From the NCBI RefSeq assembly GCF_014206945.1, contig NZ_JACHON010000002.1, positions 124,001 to 188,000 on the forward strand: a stretch of DNA of 64,000 bases, read 5' to 3'. The notes beneath the pieces are model-generated. The model was given only the letters and a program-made list of their open reading frames with translations. It did not search any database and was not told the DNA's origin. Shown here piece by piece: positions 26,368 to 34,703 of the stretch (position 1 is the stretch's first letter; the number at the start of each line of letters is the position of its first letter). This DNA is from Gracilibacillus halotolerans. GTDB lineage: Bacteria > Bacillota > Bacilli > Bacillales > Amphibacillaceae. The position numbers and the translations under genes were made by a program.

Positions 26368-27771
26368 ATGAACCGAGAACATGAATTACTAACCGCAGCA
26401 ATAGAAAAGGCAAATGAAAATAAATCGAATATAAAAAAAGATCCCTATTATCCCTTATATCACGTTGCTTCACCTGTAGGATTAATTAATGACCCGAATG
26501 GCTGGATACAATGGAAAGGTACGTATCATCTGTTCTTTCAATGGAATCCATTTGAAAATAGTCATGGAGCAAAATTTTGGGGGCATGTGACCTCGACAGA
26601 TTTAGTTCATTGGAAGGAAGAATCACCAGCACTCGCACCAAGCGAGTCTTATGAAAAGGATGGCTGCTATTCTGGAAGTGCTATAGCTATAGATGACAAA
26701 CTCTATTTATTTTATACAGGGAATGTGAAGAATGACGATCAACGTGAATCCTATCAATGTATTGCAGTCTCTCAAGATGGTCATCAGTTTCGCAAGCTTG
26801 GAAATGTGCTTGATGTACCAGAAGGATATACAGCTCATTTTCGTGATCCAAAAGTATGGAAAGAAAACGATGTTTATTACATGGTAATGGGTGCACAAAC
26901 GTTAGAAGAAAAAGGATGTGTGCTTCTTTTCCAGTCAAAAAATCTACATCAGTGGGAGAATTTAGGTGTGTTAGCGGATGGTTTTGGTTACATGTGGGAA
27001 TGTCCAGACTTTTTTTCATTACAAGGCAAAGATGTACTCCTTTTCTCACCGCAAGGAATGGAACCAGAAGGGATTCATTATCAGAACACCTTTCAATCTG
27101 GATACTTTATTGGAGAATGGAAAGAAGGAACCAATCGATACACACACAATCATTTTCAGGAAATCGATCATGGCTTTGATTTTTATGCACCTCAGACGAC
27201 AGAAGATGAAAAGGGAAGAAGAATACTCATCGCTTGGATGGGAATGGCGGATGGATTTGAACATTTGCACCCCACACTTGATTACAATTGGATTCATCAA
27301 TTAACAATCCCTCGCGAATTATCGATAAGAGATAATAAATTAATTCAACAACCAGTTGAGGAATTGAAGCAGCTTCGTGGGAATAAGCTTTATGATCGTA
27401 CAATCAAGGACCGATGGAATGGAGAAATTTCTCGAACAGTTGAATGGATATTCAAACCTAATGATGAGCAAGAGTTCACATTAGAATTATATAACGGAAT
27501 ACAATTGGTGTATAATCAGAGAGAGAAAACGCTCTCTTTTTATCGGGAAAGATTAGATCATAAAGGACATGAAGTAAGAACAGCTCTAGTGGAAGGGAAC
27601 GTTTCAGAAGTAAGAGCCTATGTAGATCGGTCATCTATTGAATTATTTATTAATGATGGAGAGTTAACGTTCACGTCGCGTATTTTTCCATCGATTAAAA
27701 ATAAAGAAATGCAGATACATGGTGATGGCCATCTAACTGTTTGGAATTTGGCTAAAAAGGTAGGAGAGTGA
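26368..27771 (+). CDS. scrB: Sucrose-6-phosphate hydrolase (GH32)
   Basis: 467 residues, intracellular (no signal peptide). Five-bladed propeller with the three GH32 acids: nucleophile Asp42 in LINDPNGW, RDP (159-161) and the acid/base Glu211 in MWECPDFF, plus a C-terminal beta-sandwich. Splits sucrose-6-phosphate into glucose-6-phosphate and fructose. GAAGGAGATGATAGG precedes the ATG. The 126-bp gap from scrA has no clear terminator. Confidence 0.95.
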   Translation: MNREHELLTAAIEKANENKSNIKKDPYYPLYHVASPVGLINDPNGWIQWKGTYHLFFQWNPFENSHGAKFWGHVTSTDLVHWKEESPALAPSESYEKDGCYSGSAIAIDDKLYLFYTGNVKNDDQRESYQCIAVSQDGHQFRKLGNVLDVPEGYTAHFRDPKVWKENDVYYMVMGAQTLEEKGCVLLFQSKNLHQWENLGVLADGFGYMWECPDFFSLQGKDVLLFSPQGMEPEGIHYQNTFQSGYFIGEWKEGTNRYTHNHFQEIDHGFDFYAPQTTEDEKGRRILIAWMGMADGFEHLHPTLDYNWIHQLTIPRELSIRDNKLIQQPVEELKQLRGNKLYDRTIKDRWNGEISRTVEWIFKPNDEQEFTLELYNGIQLVYNQREKTLSFYRERLDHKGHEVRTALVEGNVSEVRAYVDRSSIELFINDGELTFTSRIFPSIKNKEMQIHGDGHLTVWNLAKKVGE

Positions 27772-27775
27772 AAGG

Positions 27776-28651
27776 ATGTTAATTGGAGGAATTGAAGCAG
27801 GTGGTACAAAATTTGTGTTGGCAATTGGGAATGATCAAGGTGAAATACTAGAAAAACAAACAATACCGACAGAGCATCCAGATTATACACTGCCAAAAGT
27901 AATTGACTTTTTTAAGAACAAAGGGATAGAGCGTCTTGGTGTTGGGGCTTTTGGTGCAATCGATATTAATCAGAATAGCCCCTCTTATGGAACACTACAA
28001 GAAACACCGAAAACAGATTGGATTGGCTATCCTTTCGGTCGAATATTAAAGGAAAACTTAGAAGTACCGGTGATTATAGATACAGATGTAAATGTTGCTG
28101 CGATGTCAGAAGCGAAATGGGGAAACGCAACGGACGTTGATAGTTGTCTTTATATTACAGTCGGTACAGGTATAGGTGGTGGAGCCTATTTGAATGGCTC
28201 AACCTTAAAGGGACTTTCACATTCTGAGATGGGTCATATTAAAATACGGAGACATAAGGAAGACACGTACAAAGGGAACTGTCCGTACCATGATGATTGC
28301 TTAGAAGGCTTAGCATCAGGACCAGCGATTGAAAAAAGATGGGGTAAAAAGGGACATGAACTTGTAGATAATGAAAAAGTTTGGGATATGGAGGCTTATT
28401 ATTTAGCGCAGGCAATTACGAATTATATCTATATATTGTCACCAGAGCGAATCATACTAGGTGGTGGAGTGATGAAGCAGCAACAATTGTTTCCGCTCAT
28501 CCGTAAAAATGTGATTGAAATGTTAAACGGCTATGTATCTTCCCCATATTTAACAGAAGATGAAATTGATCAATATATTGTATCCCCAGGTTTAACAGAT
28601 GAAGCAGGCGTGAAAGGTGCATTATATCTTGCTATGATGGAAACTGTATAA
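27776..28651 (+). CDS. scrK: Fructokinase, ROK family
   Basis: 291 residues. ATP-binding GGIEAGGTKFV at the N-terminus, the ROK-type VGTGIGGG loop and a zinc-binding cluster with H...C...CPYHDDC (about 160-175). Phosphorylates the fructose freed by ScrB to fructose-6-phosphate. It starts 5 bp after scrB, so the two are translationally linked. Close in design to B. subtilis GmuE/YdhR. Confidence 0.92.
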   Translation: MLIGGIEAGGTKFVLAIGNDQGEILEKQTIPTEHPDYTLPKVIDFFKNKGIERLGVGAFGAIDINQNSPSYGTLQETPKTDWIGYPFGRILKENLEVPVIIDTDVNVAAMSEAKWGNATDVDSCLYITVGTGIGGGAYLNGSTLKGLSHSEMGHIKIRRHKEDTYKGNCPYHDDCLEGLASGPAIEKRWGKKGHELVDNEKVWDMEAYYLAQAITNYIYILSPERIILGGGVMKQQQLFPLIRKNVIEMLNGYVSSPYLTEDEIDQYIVSPGLTDEAGVKGALYLAMMETV

Positions 28652-28694
28652 TTAAGGGTTAGCTTCCGTCACATTTTCTCAACGATTAAAAATA

Positions 28695-28723
28695 TCGCTT
28701 ACATGGAAAGCTCATGCTATAAT
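28695..28723 (+). promoter_or_regulatory. Extended -10 promoter before the aldo/keto reductase gene
   Basis: TGCTATAAT (TGn plus TATAAT at 28718-28723) with a poor -35 TCGCTT 17 bp upstream. The gene therefore probably has its own transcript separate from the sucrose operon. Confidence 0.55.
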
Positions 28724-28748
28724 ACCGGTTAATAGGGAGTGATATAAG

Positions 28749-29666
28749 ATGAATAAAGTAGAACTAGGTAAAAGCGGATTGCAAGCTAGTGAAATATCTC
28801 TTGGTTGTATGCGAATGGACCAACTATCCAAACAGGATGCAAATCGTATGATTCAATTGGCGTTAGATTTAGGAATTGATATGTTTGACCATGCAGATAT
28901 CTATGGTGGTGGAGCCTCGGAACAAATTTTCGCTGATGCCATCCAAATGAATCCATCGATTCGTAGTAAAATGATTTTGCAAACGAAATGTGGTATACGA
29001 AAAGGTTTTTTCGATTTCTCGAAGAAACATATCATATCCTCTGTCGAAGGAAGCTTGGAGCGATTAAAAACTGACTACATAGACATTCTTCTATTACATC
29101 GACCGGATGCTTTAATGGAGCCTGAAGAAGTAGCAGAAGCATTCAACGAATTGAAACAGAGTGGAAAAGTGCGCTATTTTGGTGTTAGTAACCATAATCC
29201 AATGCAAATAGAGCTATTGAAAAAATATGTAGATCAAAAACTCATCATTAACCAGCTACAGCTTAGTCTTATGTTTACTCCAATGATTGATGCAGGTTTA
29301 AATGTGAATATGAAGCATGACCCGGCAACAGTTCGTGACGGTAGTATATTAGATTATTCGAGGTTGAATGATATGACGATTCAGCCATGGTCACCGTTCC
29401 AGTACGGATTTTTTGAGGGAGTTTTTGTAGATAATGAGAAATTTCCAGAATTAAATAAAAAGCTACAGGATTATGCGGACCAGTATAGTACGAATAAATC
29501 AGCAATTGCGATTGCATGGATTTTACGTCACCCTGGAAACATGCAGCCTATTATTGGGACGATGAACCATGATAGATTAAAACAAATAGCCGAAGCATCG
29601 AAGGTACGATTAACTAGAGAAGAATGGTACGATCTCTATCGAGCAGCAGGAAATACATTGCCATAA
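28749..29666 (+). CDS. Aldo/keto reductase (YcsN/YdhF-like)
   Basis: 305 residues, TIM barrel, NADPH-dependent. The catalytic tetrad is intact: Asp47, Tyr52 (FDHADIYGGG), Lys80 (LQTKCG) and His117 (LLLHRPD). Physiological substrate unknown; the YcsN group has no firm pathway. GGGAGTGAT precedes the ATG. It lies behind the sucrose operon but with its own promoter and a very strong terminator. Confidence 0.85.
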   Translation: MNKVELGKSGLQASEISLGCMRMDQLSKQDANRMIQLALDLGIDMFDHADIYGGGASEQIFADAIQMNPSIRSKMILQTKCGIRKGFFDFSKKHIISSVEGSLERLKTDYIDILLLHRPDALMEPEEVAEAFNELKQSGKVRYFGVSNHNPMQIELLKKYVDQKLIINQLQLSLMFTPMIDAGLNVNMKHDPATVRDGSILDYSRLNDMTIQPWSPFQYGFFEGVFVDNEKFPELNKKLQDYADQYSTNKSAIAIAWILRHPGNMQPIIGTMNHDRLKQIAEASKVRLTREEWYDLYRAAGNTLP

Positions 29667-29668
29667 TT

Positions 29669-29705
29669 AATAAACTCCGAACCGTTTTGTGGTTCGGAGT
29701 TTATT
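29669..29705. terminator. Strong 15-bp hairpin after the aldo/keto reductase gene
   Basis: AATAAACTCCGAACC (29669-29683) and GGTTCGGAGTTTATT (29691-29705) are perfectly complementary around a 7-nt loop. Confidence 0.85.
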
Positions 29706-29729
29706 GCGTTTAATGGAGAGAATGTTAAG

Positions 29730-29880
29730 GTGATATCCGATATTAAGGTCTCAGAATCTCATGTTAAGACGTGCAATCCGATTTTGGGGAGGTAGTATTC
29801 GATGTTAGCCTAGCTTAATCAAATGTTTACCCCATCAAATCTAACTTTAGACTGCTAGAATCCGATATTGAGCTGCTCGA
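29730..29880. repeat. Degenerate tandem repeat of about 21 nt, roughly seven units
   Basis: Between the AKR terminator and the 3' end of the peptidase gene the sequence divides into units of 20-22 nt: CCGATATTAAGGTCTCAG.., CATGTTAAGACGTG.., CCGATTTTGGGGAGG.., CGATGTTAGCCTAG.., AAATGTTTACCCCA.., TAACTTTAGACTGC.., CCGATATTGAGCTGC... The approximate consensus is YCGATRTTARG-n5-7-GAAT. Units are diverged in base but keep phase. No ORF. Confidence 0.65.
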
Positions 29881-29882
29881 TA

Positions 29883-31073
29883 TCACATGTATAAGGTTGC
29901 AAGCATAATTCCTAATGTTTCTTCATAAATTTCTTCAAATTGTGAGATTGGTAATGGATTAACACCTTCTCCTAGTTCAAAAGTGAAACCAGGCTTGCGG
30001 AAATGATAGATATACCAATCCTTATACCCCGCGTAACTATCAACATAACGAATGGCTTTATAACCACTTGTTCGTTCAAACTCTTCCACGATTCTTTCTG
30101 AATCAGTTGGTTCTCTTCCTTCAAAACCCCAATAAATTTCTTCACCTTGTGTATGCATGCAATTTAACATGTCAAACTCTCCAGCACCAGCTAAGTTAGC
30201 CATTGTAATTGCCTCCGGTTCGGTTAGCGGTTCAAACCCAGGAAAATCTCGTGGAGCGGGTTCTGCTGGCTTTCTTACTTGTTCCAAATCCCATTTTGCA
30301 GGGAATTGATTATTTAAATCCACTCCTTTAATATTCGCTTTCCAATTTGAAAAGTCTACATTTCCATCGTTCAAATCTAATACATAATCCTTCCAATCTT
30401 CCGCAGCATCGGCCCCATTTAATACTAAATCGACCCCATCAGGATTGACCATTGGCACAATGGATAAGGTTACAGATTGGAAGAAGGGTAGTAACTGTAA
30501 CTCGCGAATCGCCTGATTCGTTGTTAATGCTAGTGCATAATCATTTAAAAACCTCATAATTACAGAAGTAGTAATCCATTCGTTAGCATGGAAGGAACCA
30601 TTAATATGTCGTTGTTTTGGTCCGCTACCAATTTTTAATTCAAATATATCCTTTGATAGAACAGATTTGCCAATTGAACGACGAAATATAAAAGGATAGA
30701 GAGTGATTAACCGTTGAAGGTCTTTTTGTAGCTTTGCATACGTATAACGGTCTGGATCGTGAATAATCCGGTCTTTTACTAAGTAAGGAATATAAAGTTG
30801 TTGTTTGGGAGTGATAGAATCAGGATCTACGTTTTTGTTAGCCAGCTGTAACATGTCAACAGGTACTTGATAGTTCTTTGCGATATCCGATAATGTATCC
30901 TGTTGTTGAACAATATACGTTCGAGTAGCATATCCTGGTATGTTGACAGCTTGACCAGCGTCTAACTGTAAAGGTTGTAAAGTCATATTAGAAGCTTGAA
31001 GAACGGAAAGTGGAATACGAAAGAGCTGGCTATAGTACCAAAGTGAATCTCCTTTTCTTACGACGATTTTCAT
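29883..31073 (-). CDS. LysM-LysM-M14 peptidase (gamma-D-glutamyl-L-diamino acid endopeptidase I type)
   Basis: 396 residues from ATG 31073, which has GAGGAG 7 nt upstream; the ATG two codons earlier is almost on top of it. Two LysM domains at about 2-46 and 52-96 bind peptidoglycan, then a zinc carboxypeptidase M14 domain (about 108-390): ligands His152, Glu155 (FHANEW) and His297 (MHTQG), general base Glu356 (FELGEG). The family cuts the gamma-D-Glu to meso-diaminopimelate bond in cell-wall peptides. There is no signal peptide, as in B. sphaericus endopeptidase I and B. subtilis YqgT, suggesting a spore or cytoplasmic-lysis role. Monocistronic. Confidence 0.88.
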   Translation of the reverse strand: MKIVVRKGDSLWYYSQLFRIPLSVLQASNMTLQPLQLDAGQAVNIPGYATRTYIVQQQDTLSDIAKNYQVPVDMLQLANKNVDPDSITPKQQLYIPYLVKDRIIHDPDRYTYAKLQKDLQRLITLYPFIFRRSIGKSVLSKDIFELKIGSGPKQRHINGSFHANEWITTSVIMRFLNDYALALTTNQAIRELQLLPFFQSVTLSIVPMVNPDGVDLVLNGADAAEDWKDYVLDLNDGNVDFSNWKANIKGVDLNNQFPAKWDLEQVRKPAEPAPRDFPGFEPLTEPEAITMANLAGAGEFDMLNCMHTQGEEIYWGFEGREPTDSERIVEEFERTSGYKAIRYVDSYAGYKDWYIYHFRKPGFTFELGEGVNPLPISQFEEIYEETLGIMLATLYM

Positions 31074-31221
31074 CTGCATTCTCCTCTTTCATTTGTTTAT
31101 CTCATCCTATGAACCTGGTTGGTAAAATAGAAGAAGAGGGAGTGTGAAGTAGAAGAAGTCAAAAAACGGATAGAAAAAAGAATTCTTTTTTTGAAGGAAG
31201 TATATTAATAGAAAAGAGGAA

Positions 31222-31235
31222 TGAAAACACTTACA
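31222..31235 (+). promoter_or_regulatory. cre-like box before the Gfo/Idh oxidoreductase gene
   Basis: TGAAAACACTTACA fits the 14-base cre consensus except for A in place of the central G. It lies 35 bp before the start codon. Confidence 0.45.
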
Positions 31236-31269
31236 ATAGATATGAATTTATATTGAGGAGGAATTACAG

Positions 31270-32346
31270 ATGAGCAATGCGGATGGCATGAATTACGCGC
31301 CGAAGGGAAAACCGAGTCCAGTTGTTAAAGAAGGTGAATTTGTTATTGCGGCGGTGGCATTAGATCACGGTCACATTTATGGACAGTGTAATGGTTTAAT
31401 CGAAGCAGGCGCAACCTTAAAGTGGGTCTTTGATCCAGACCAACAAAAAGTTGATCGATTTTTACAAACCTATCCACAAGCAAAACAAGCGAGCTCATTA
31501 GAAGAAATTCTATTAGATGAAGAGGTCCAGTTAGTTACAGCAGCCGCTATTACATCGGAAAGAAGTGCATTAGGGAATAAAGTGATGAGAGCTGGAAAAG
31601 ATTATCTTACAGATAAAGCGCCTTTCACAACAATGGAGCAGCTAGAGGAAACAAAACAAGTAGTAAAAGAAACAGGAAAAAAATATATGGTCTACTATAG
31701 CGAACGACTACACGTAGAAAGTGCGATATTTGCAGGACAGTTAATTGAGCAAGGAGCAATTGGAAAGGTTATTCAAGTTACTGGTTTTGGTCCTCACCGT
31801 TTAAATGCATCTAGTCGTCCTGAATGGTTTTTCCAAAAGGAGAAATATGGTGGAATTTTATGTGATATAGGGAGTCATCAAATTGAACAATTCCTCTATT
31901 ATACAGGTGCGAAAGATGCGAAAGTACTGCATAGTAAAGTAGGTAACTACAATAATCCAGAATATCCGGAGTTAGAGGATTATGGAGATGCGACATTAGT
32001 GGCTGATAATGGTGCAACAGGCTATTTCCGTGTTGACTGGTTTACACCGGATGGCTTAAGTACGTGGGGAGACGGGCGAATATTTATTACGGGAACAAAA
32101 GGTTTAATTGAGATTCGGAAATATGTAGATTTAGCACGAGGAACAGGAGGTAATCAACTCTACTTAGTAACGGATAAGGAAGAAAAACATTATGAACTAA
32201 GTGGAAAAGTAGGTTATCCTTTCTTTGGTGAGCTTATTCTCGATTGTATAAATCGAACAGAGAACGCGATGACTCAAGAGCATGCTTTTAAGGCGGCTGA
32301 GCTTTGTCTACAAGCGCAAGAACAAGCCATTGTAGTTACTGACTAA
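31270..32346 (+). CDS. Gfo/Idh/MocA-family oxidoreductase
   Basis: 358 residues. N-terminal Rossmann domain with VALDHGHIYG in place of the classical GxGxxG, then the catalytic EKAP-equivalent DKAPF (about 117-121) and a C-terminal alpha/beta domain with CDIGSHQIEQFLYYTG (His near 205 in the acid-base position). NAD(P)-dependent dehydrogenase of a sugar, inositol or sugar acid. Wide GAGGAG ribosome site. It points into the nickel-isomerase operon, 108 bp ahead of the transporter; a joint role in sugar-acid use is inferred from position only. Confidence 0.85.
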   Translation: MSNADGMNYAPKGKPSPVVKEGEFVIAAVALDHGHIYGQCNGLIEAGATLKWVFDPDQQKVDRFLQTYPQAKQASSLEEILLDEEVQLVTAAAITSERSALGNKVMRAGKDYLTDKAPFTTMEQLEETKQVVKETGKKYMVYYSERLHVESAIFAGQLIEQGAIGKVIQVTGFGPHRLNASSRPEWFFQKEKYGGILCDIGSHQIEQFLYYTGAKDAKVLHSKVGNYNNPEYPELEDYGDATLVADNGATGYFRVDWFTPDGLSTWGDGRIFITGTKGLIEIRKYVDLARGTGGNQLYLVTDKEEKHYELSGKVGYPFFGELILDCINRTENAMTQEHAFKAAELCLQAQEQAIVVTD

Positions 32347-32377
32347 AGCATTTTATCTTCTAAATTAAATAAAGAGG

Positions 32378-32406
32378 TTTCCAATCTCAGCCATTCATGT
32401 TACAAT
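32378..32406 (+). promoter_or_regulatory. Promoter of the nickel-isomerase operon
   Basis: TTTCCA (32378-32383), 17-bp spacer, TACAAT (32401-32406) with an extended TGT. The predicted start near 32413 lies inside the 18-nt palindrome. Confidence 0.5.
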
Positions 32407-32424
32407 AATAACAACGTTGTTATT
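32407..32424. promoter_or_regulatory. Perfect 18-nt palindromic operator
   Basis: AATAACAACGTTGTTATT is a perfect palindrome centred on CG, the form expected for a LacI-family operator (uronate/aldonate regulators such as KdgR are candidates). It covers the predicted transcription start. The regulator is not encoded beside it. Confidence 0.7.
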
Positions 32425-32436
32425 TTAGCGCTTTCA
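32423..32436 (-). promoter_or_regulatory. cre-like box overlapping the operon leader
   Basis: Minus strand TGAAAGCGCTAAAA matches the cre consensus at 13 of 14 positions and abuts the palindrome, so catabolite repression of the whole operon is likely. Confidence 0.6.
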
Positions 32437-32454
32437 ATGCTAAGGAGTGACAGA

Positions 32455-33378
32455 ATGGCTGAGTTTTTATTAATTTTTACAAATATTATTTTACCTATTT
32501 TTATTTTGCTTTTTATTGGCTTCGTCATTCAGATGAGATTTCAGCTGGATTTAGGTACGTTAGCAAAAATTAATATATATTTCATCGTGCCTGGATTTAT
32601 TTTTGTTCGACTATATGAATCTGATTTTGGCCTTGATCTGTTTTTGAAAGTGTTATTATTTTTTATTTTATTAGTATTTTTATTATATTGTTTAGCGTTC
32701 ATCACGGCAAAGCTAATGGGGATTAAAGGGAGTAAGCGGACGACATTTTCCAATAGTGTGATGTTTTTTAATTCAGGAAATTATGGAGTGCCTGTTAATG
32801 ACCTTGTATTTCGCAGTGATCCATTCGCGATGTCGATTCAAGTAATTATGCTTACATTACAAAATATCTTTCTATTTTCTTATGGAATCTTTTCACTGAG
32901 AGCACATCAAGATGGGAAATTAAAGGCAGCTTTAGGTTATTTTAAAATGCCTGTTTTATATGCAATGCTTGCTGGTGTTTTATTAAATTATTGGAATGTA
33001 CCTATTCCGAGTCAGATCTGGATACCAGCTAATTATATTGCGAATTCGATGATTGCAATTGCACTGTTCACCTTGGGGGCACAAGTAGCCAAGTTAAAAT
33101 TTAAGAAAGGCTTATATTCTGTCTATGCTAGTATTGTCTTACGATTATTAGGTGGGCCTTTACTTGCACTACTCATAATCGTTACGTTCAATATTGAGGG
33201 TGTCCTGGCAAAGGCACTTTTTATCGCATCAAGTATGCCGACGTCAGTGAATAGTGCTGTTATTGCAGAAGAATATAAAAGTCATCCAGATTTAGCCGCA
33301 CAAACGGTCTTATTTTCTACTGTAGCAAGTATGGCAACTGTAACAGCCGTTATTTATGTAGCGAATCTAATATTCTAA
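32455..33378 (+). CDS. AEC-family (auxin efflux carrier-like) transporter
   Basis: 307 residues from ATG 32455 with AAGGAG 7 nt upstream. About ten hydrophobic helices in two similar halves, with the conserved crossover stretch NSGNYGVPVNDLVF near residue 105. Family members move small carboxylates such as malate, malonate or other hydroxy acids. First gene of the operon, which suggests it brings in the acid acted on by the nickel isomerase downstream. Direction and substrate are inference. Confidence 0.85.
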   Translation: MAEFLLIFTNIILPIFILLFIGFVIQMRFQLDLGTLAKINIYFIVPGFIFVRLYESDFGLDLFLKVLLFFILLVFLLYCLAFITAKLMGIKGSKRTTFSNSVMFFNSGNYGVPVNDLVFRSDPFAMSIQVIMLTLQNIFLFSYGIFSLRAHQDGKLKAALGYFKMPVLYAMLAGVLLNYWNVPIPSQIWIPANYIANSMIAIALFTLGAQVAKLKFKKGLYSVYASIVLRLLGGPLLALLIIVTFNIEGVLAKALFIASSMPTSVNSAVIAEEYKSHPDLAAQTVLFSTVASMATVTAVIYVANLIF

Positions 33379-33402
33379 TAAAGATAAAAAGGAGTGAGCA
33401 AT

Positions 33403-34680
33403 ATGAGTATTCTTCATGAATTAGTAAAAGAAATCCCTATTCCAAAAATGGCAAAGGTAAAGCAAACATTTGATAACACAGAAATTGAAGATGTTACTTC
33501 TGCTTTAAACAGAGAATTTGAACAAAAAAAGATTGCTACTACAATCAAGCCAGGTATGAGTATTGCAGTTGCTGTTGGTAGTCGAGGATTAGATCGTCTT
33601 GTAGAGATGACAAAGGTAACGATAGACTTTATTAAACAACAAGGAGGGAAGCCGTTTATTGTCCCGTGTATGGGAAGTCATGGTGGTGCGACGGCAGAGG
33701 GACAAAAAGCTGTATTAGAACATCTAGGTGTAAAGGAAGAAATTGTAGGTGCAGAAATTCGTTCCTCAATGGAAGTAATTAAAATTGATGAGCTTGAAAA
33801 TGGTCTACCGATCTATATTGATAAGCTTGCCTCAGAAGCCGATGGAATTGTTGTAATTAATCGAGTGAAGCCACATACCGCATTTCGTGGCCCATTTGAA
33901 AGTGGCATTATGAAAATGATTAGCATTGGTTTAGGTAAACAAAAAGGTGCAGAAGCATGTCACCAACTAGGCTTTAAACATATGGCAGAGCATGTTCCTG
34001 CGATGGCAAAAATAATTATTGATAAGATGCCTATTCTCTTTGCAGTCGCATCCGTTGAGAATGCCTATGACCGAATTAAATTAGTAGAAGTATTACTACC
34101 AAATGAAATCGAAGGTCGGGAACCAACATTACAGGAAATGTCGAAGGCTTCTTTACCAAAGTTATTTTTCGAGCAAATTGATGTCCTAATTATTGATGAA
34201 ATTGGAAAGAACATTAGTGGTGATGGAATGGATCCGAACGTAACAGGAAGATACCCGACACCTTATGCTTACGGCGGACCAGATGTTTCCAAGATGGTTG
34301 TACTAGATTTGACTGATGAAACAGAAGGGAATGCCAATGGTGTAGGTACTGCAGATTTTACTACGGAACGACTAGTAGACAAAATGGATAGGGAAGCAAC
34401 CTATGCAAATGGTTTGACTTCAACCGTTGTGGGACCGACACATATTTCCACTGCGATGCCTTCCGACAAAACGGCTATTCAAGCAGCCATTAAAACGTGT
34501 AATATTCTTGATTTCAGTAAAGCAAGGGTTGTCAGAATCAAAAACACATTGGAAATAGGAGAGATTGAAGTCTCCATTAATATGATCGAAGATATAGAAG
34601 CACATGACCATTTAGAGCGCTCTTCTAATTGGTATGACTGGAGTTTTGACGAGAATGGTAATTTTATTAAAACAAAGTAA
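33403..34680 (+). CDS. LarA-family nickel-pincer nucleotide (NPN) dependent isomerase
   Basis: 425 residues from ATG 33403 (GGAG 8 nt upstream), cytoplasmic. DUF2088/LarA-like fold, from a branch distant from true lactate racemase. Lining up by spacing with Lactobacillus plantarum LarA, His93 (MGSHGGAT) corresponds to His108, His158 (KPHTAF) to His174, Lys171 (GIMKMISIG) to the cofactor-bearing Lys184, and His187 (ACHQLG) to the Ni ligand His200. LarA homologues racemise or epimerise alpha-hydroxy acids by hydride transfer; known activities include lactate, malate and gluconate C2. The neighbours (SDR, gluconokinase-like kinase) favour a sugar-acid substrate. LarE and LarB are in the same operon. 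Confidence 0.85.
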   Translation: MSILHELVKEIPIPKMAKVKQTFDNTEIEDVTSALNREFEQKKIATTIKPGMSIAVAVGSRGLDRLVEMTKVTIDFIKQQGGKPFIVPCMGSHGGATAEGQKAVLEHLGVKEEIVGAEIRSSMEVIKIDELENGLPIYIDKLASEADGIVVINRVKPHTAFRGPFESGIMKMISIGLGKQKGAEACHQLGFKHMAEHVPAMAKIIIDKMPILFAVASVENAYDRIKLVEVLLPNEIEGREPTLQEMSKASLPKLFFEQIDVLIIDEIGKNISGDGMDPNVTGRYPTPYAYGGPDVSKMVVLDLTDETEGNANGVGTADFTTERLVDKMDREATYANGLTSTVVGPTHISTAMPSDKTAIQAAIKTCNILDFSKARVVRIKNTLEIGEIEVSINMIEDIEAHDHLERSSNWYDWSFDENGNFIKTK

Positions 34681-34703
34681 AAGAAAACTAGGAGGAAACT
34701 AAT

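Noticed and set aside
26687-27304. Several ORFs of 60-120 codons on both strands inside scrB
   Set aside because: All overlap the scrB frame, which holds the complete GH32 active site.
29730-29880. CRISPR array
   Set aside because: Units are 20-22 nt with no constant repeat and unique spacer alternation, and there are no cas genes.
31270-32346. Counting the Gfo/Idh gene as part of the nickel operon transcript
   Set aside because: A 108-bp gap with a separate promoter and operator lies between it and the transporter gene, so I treat it as a neighbour only.
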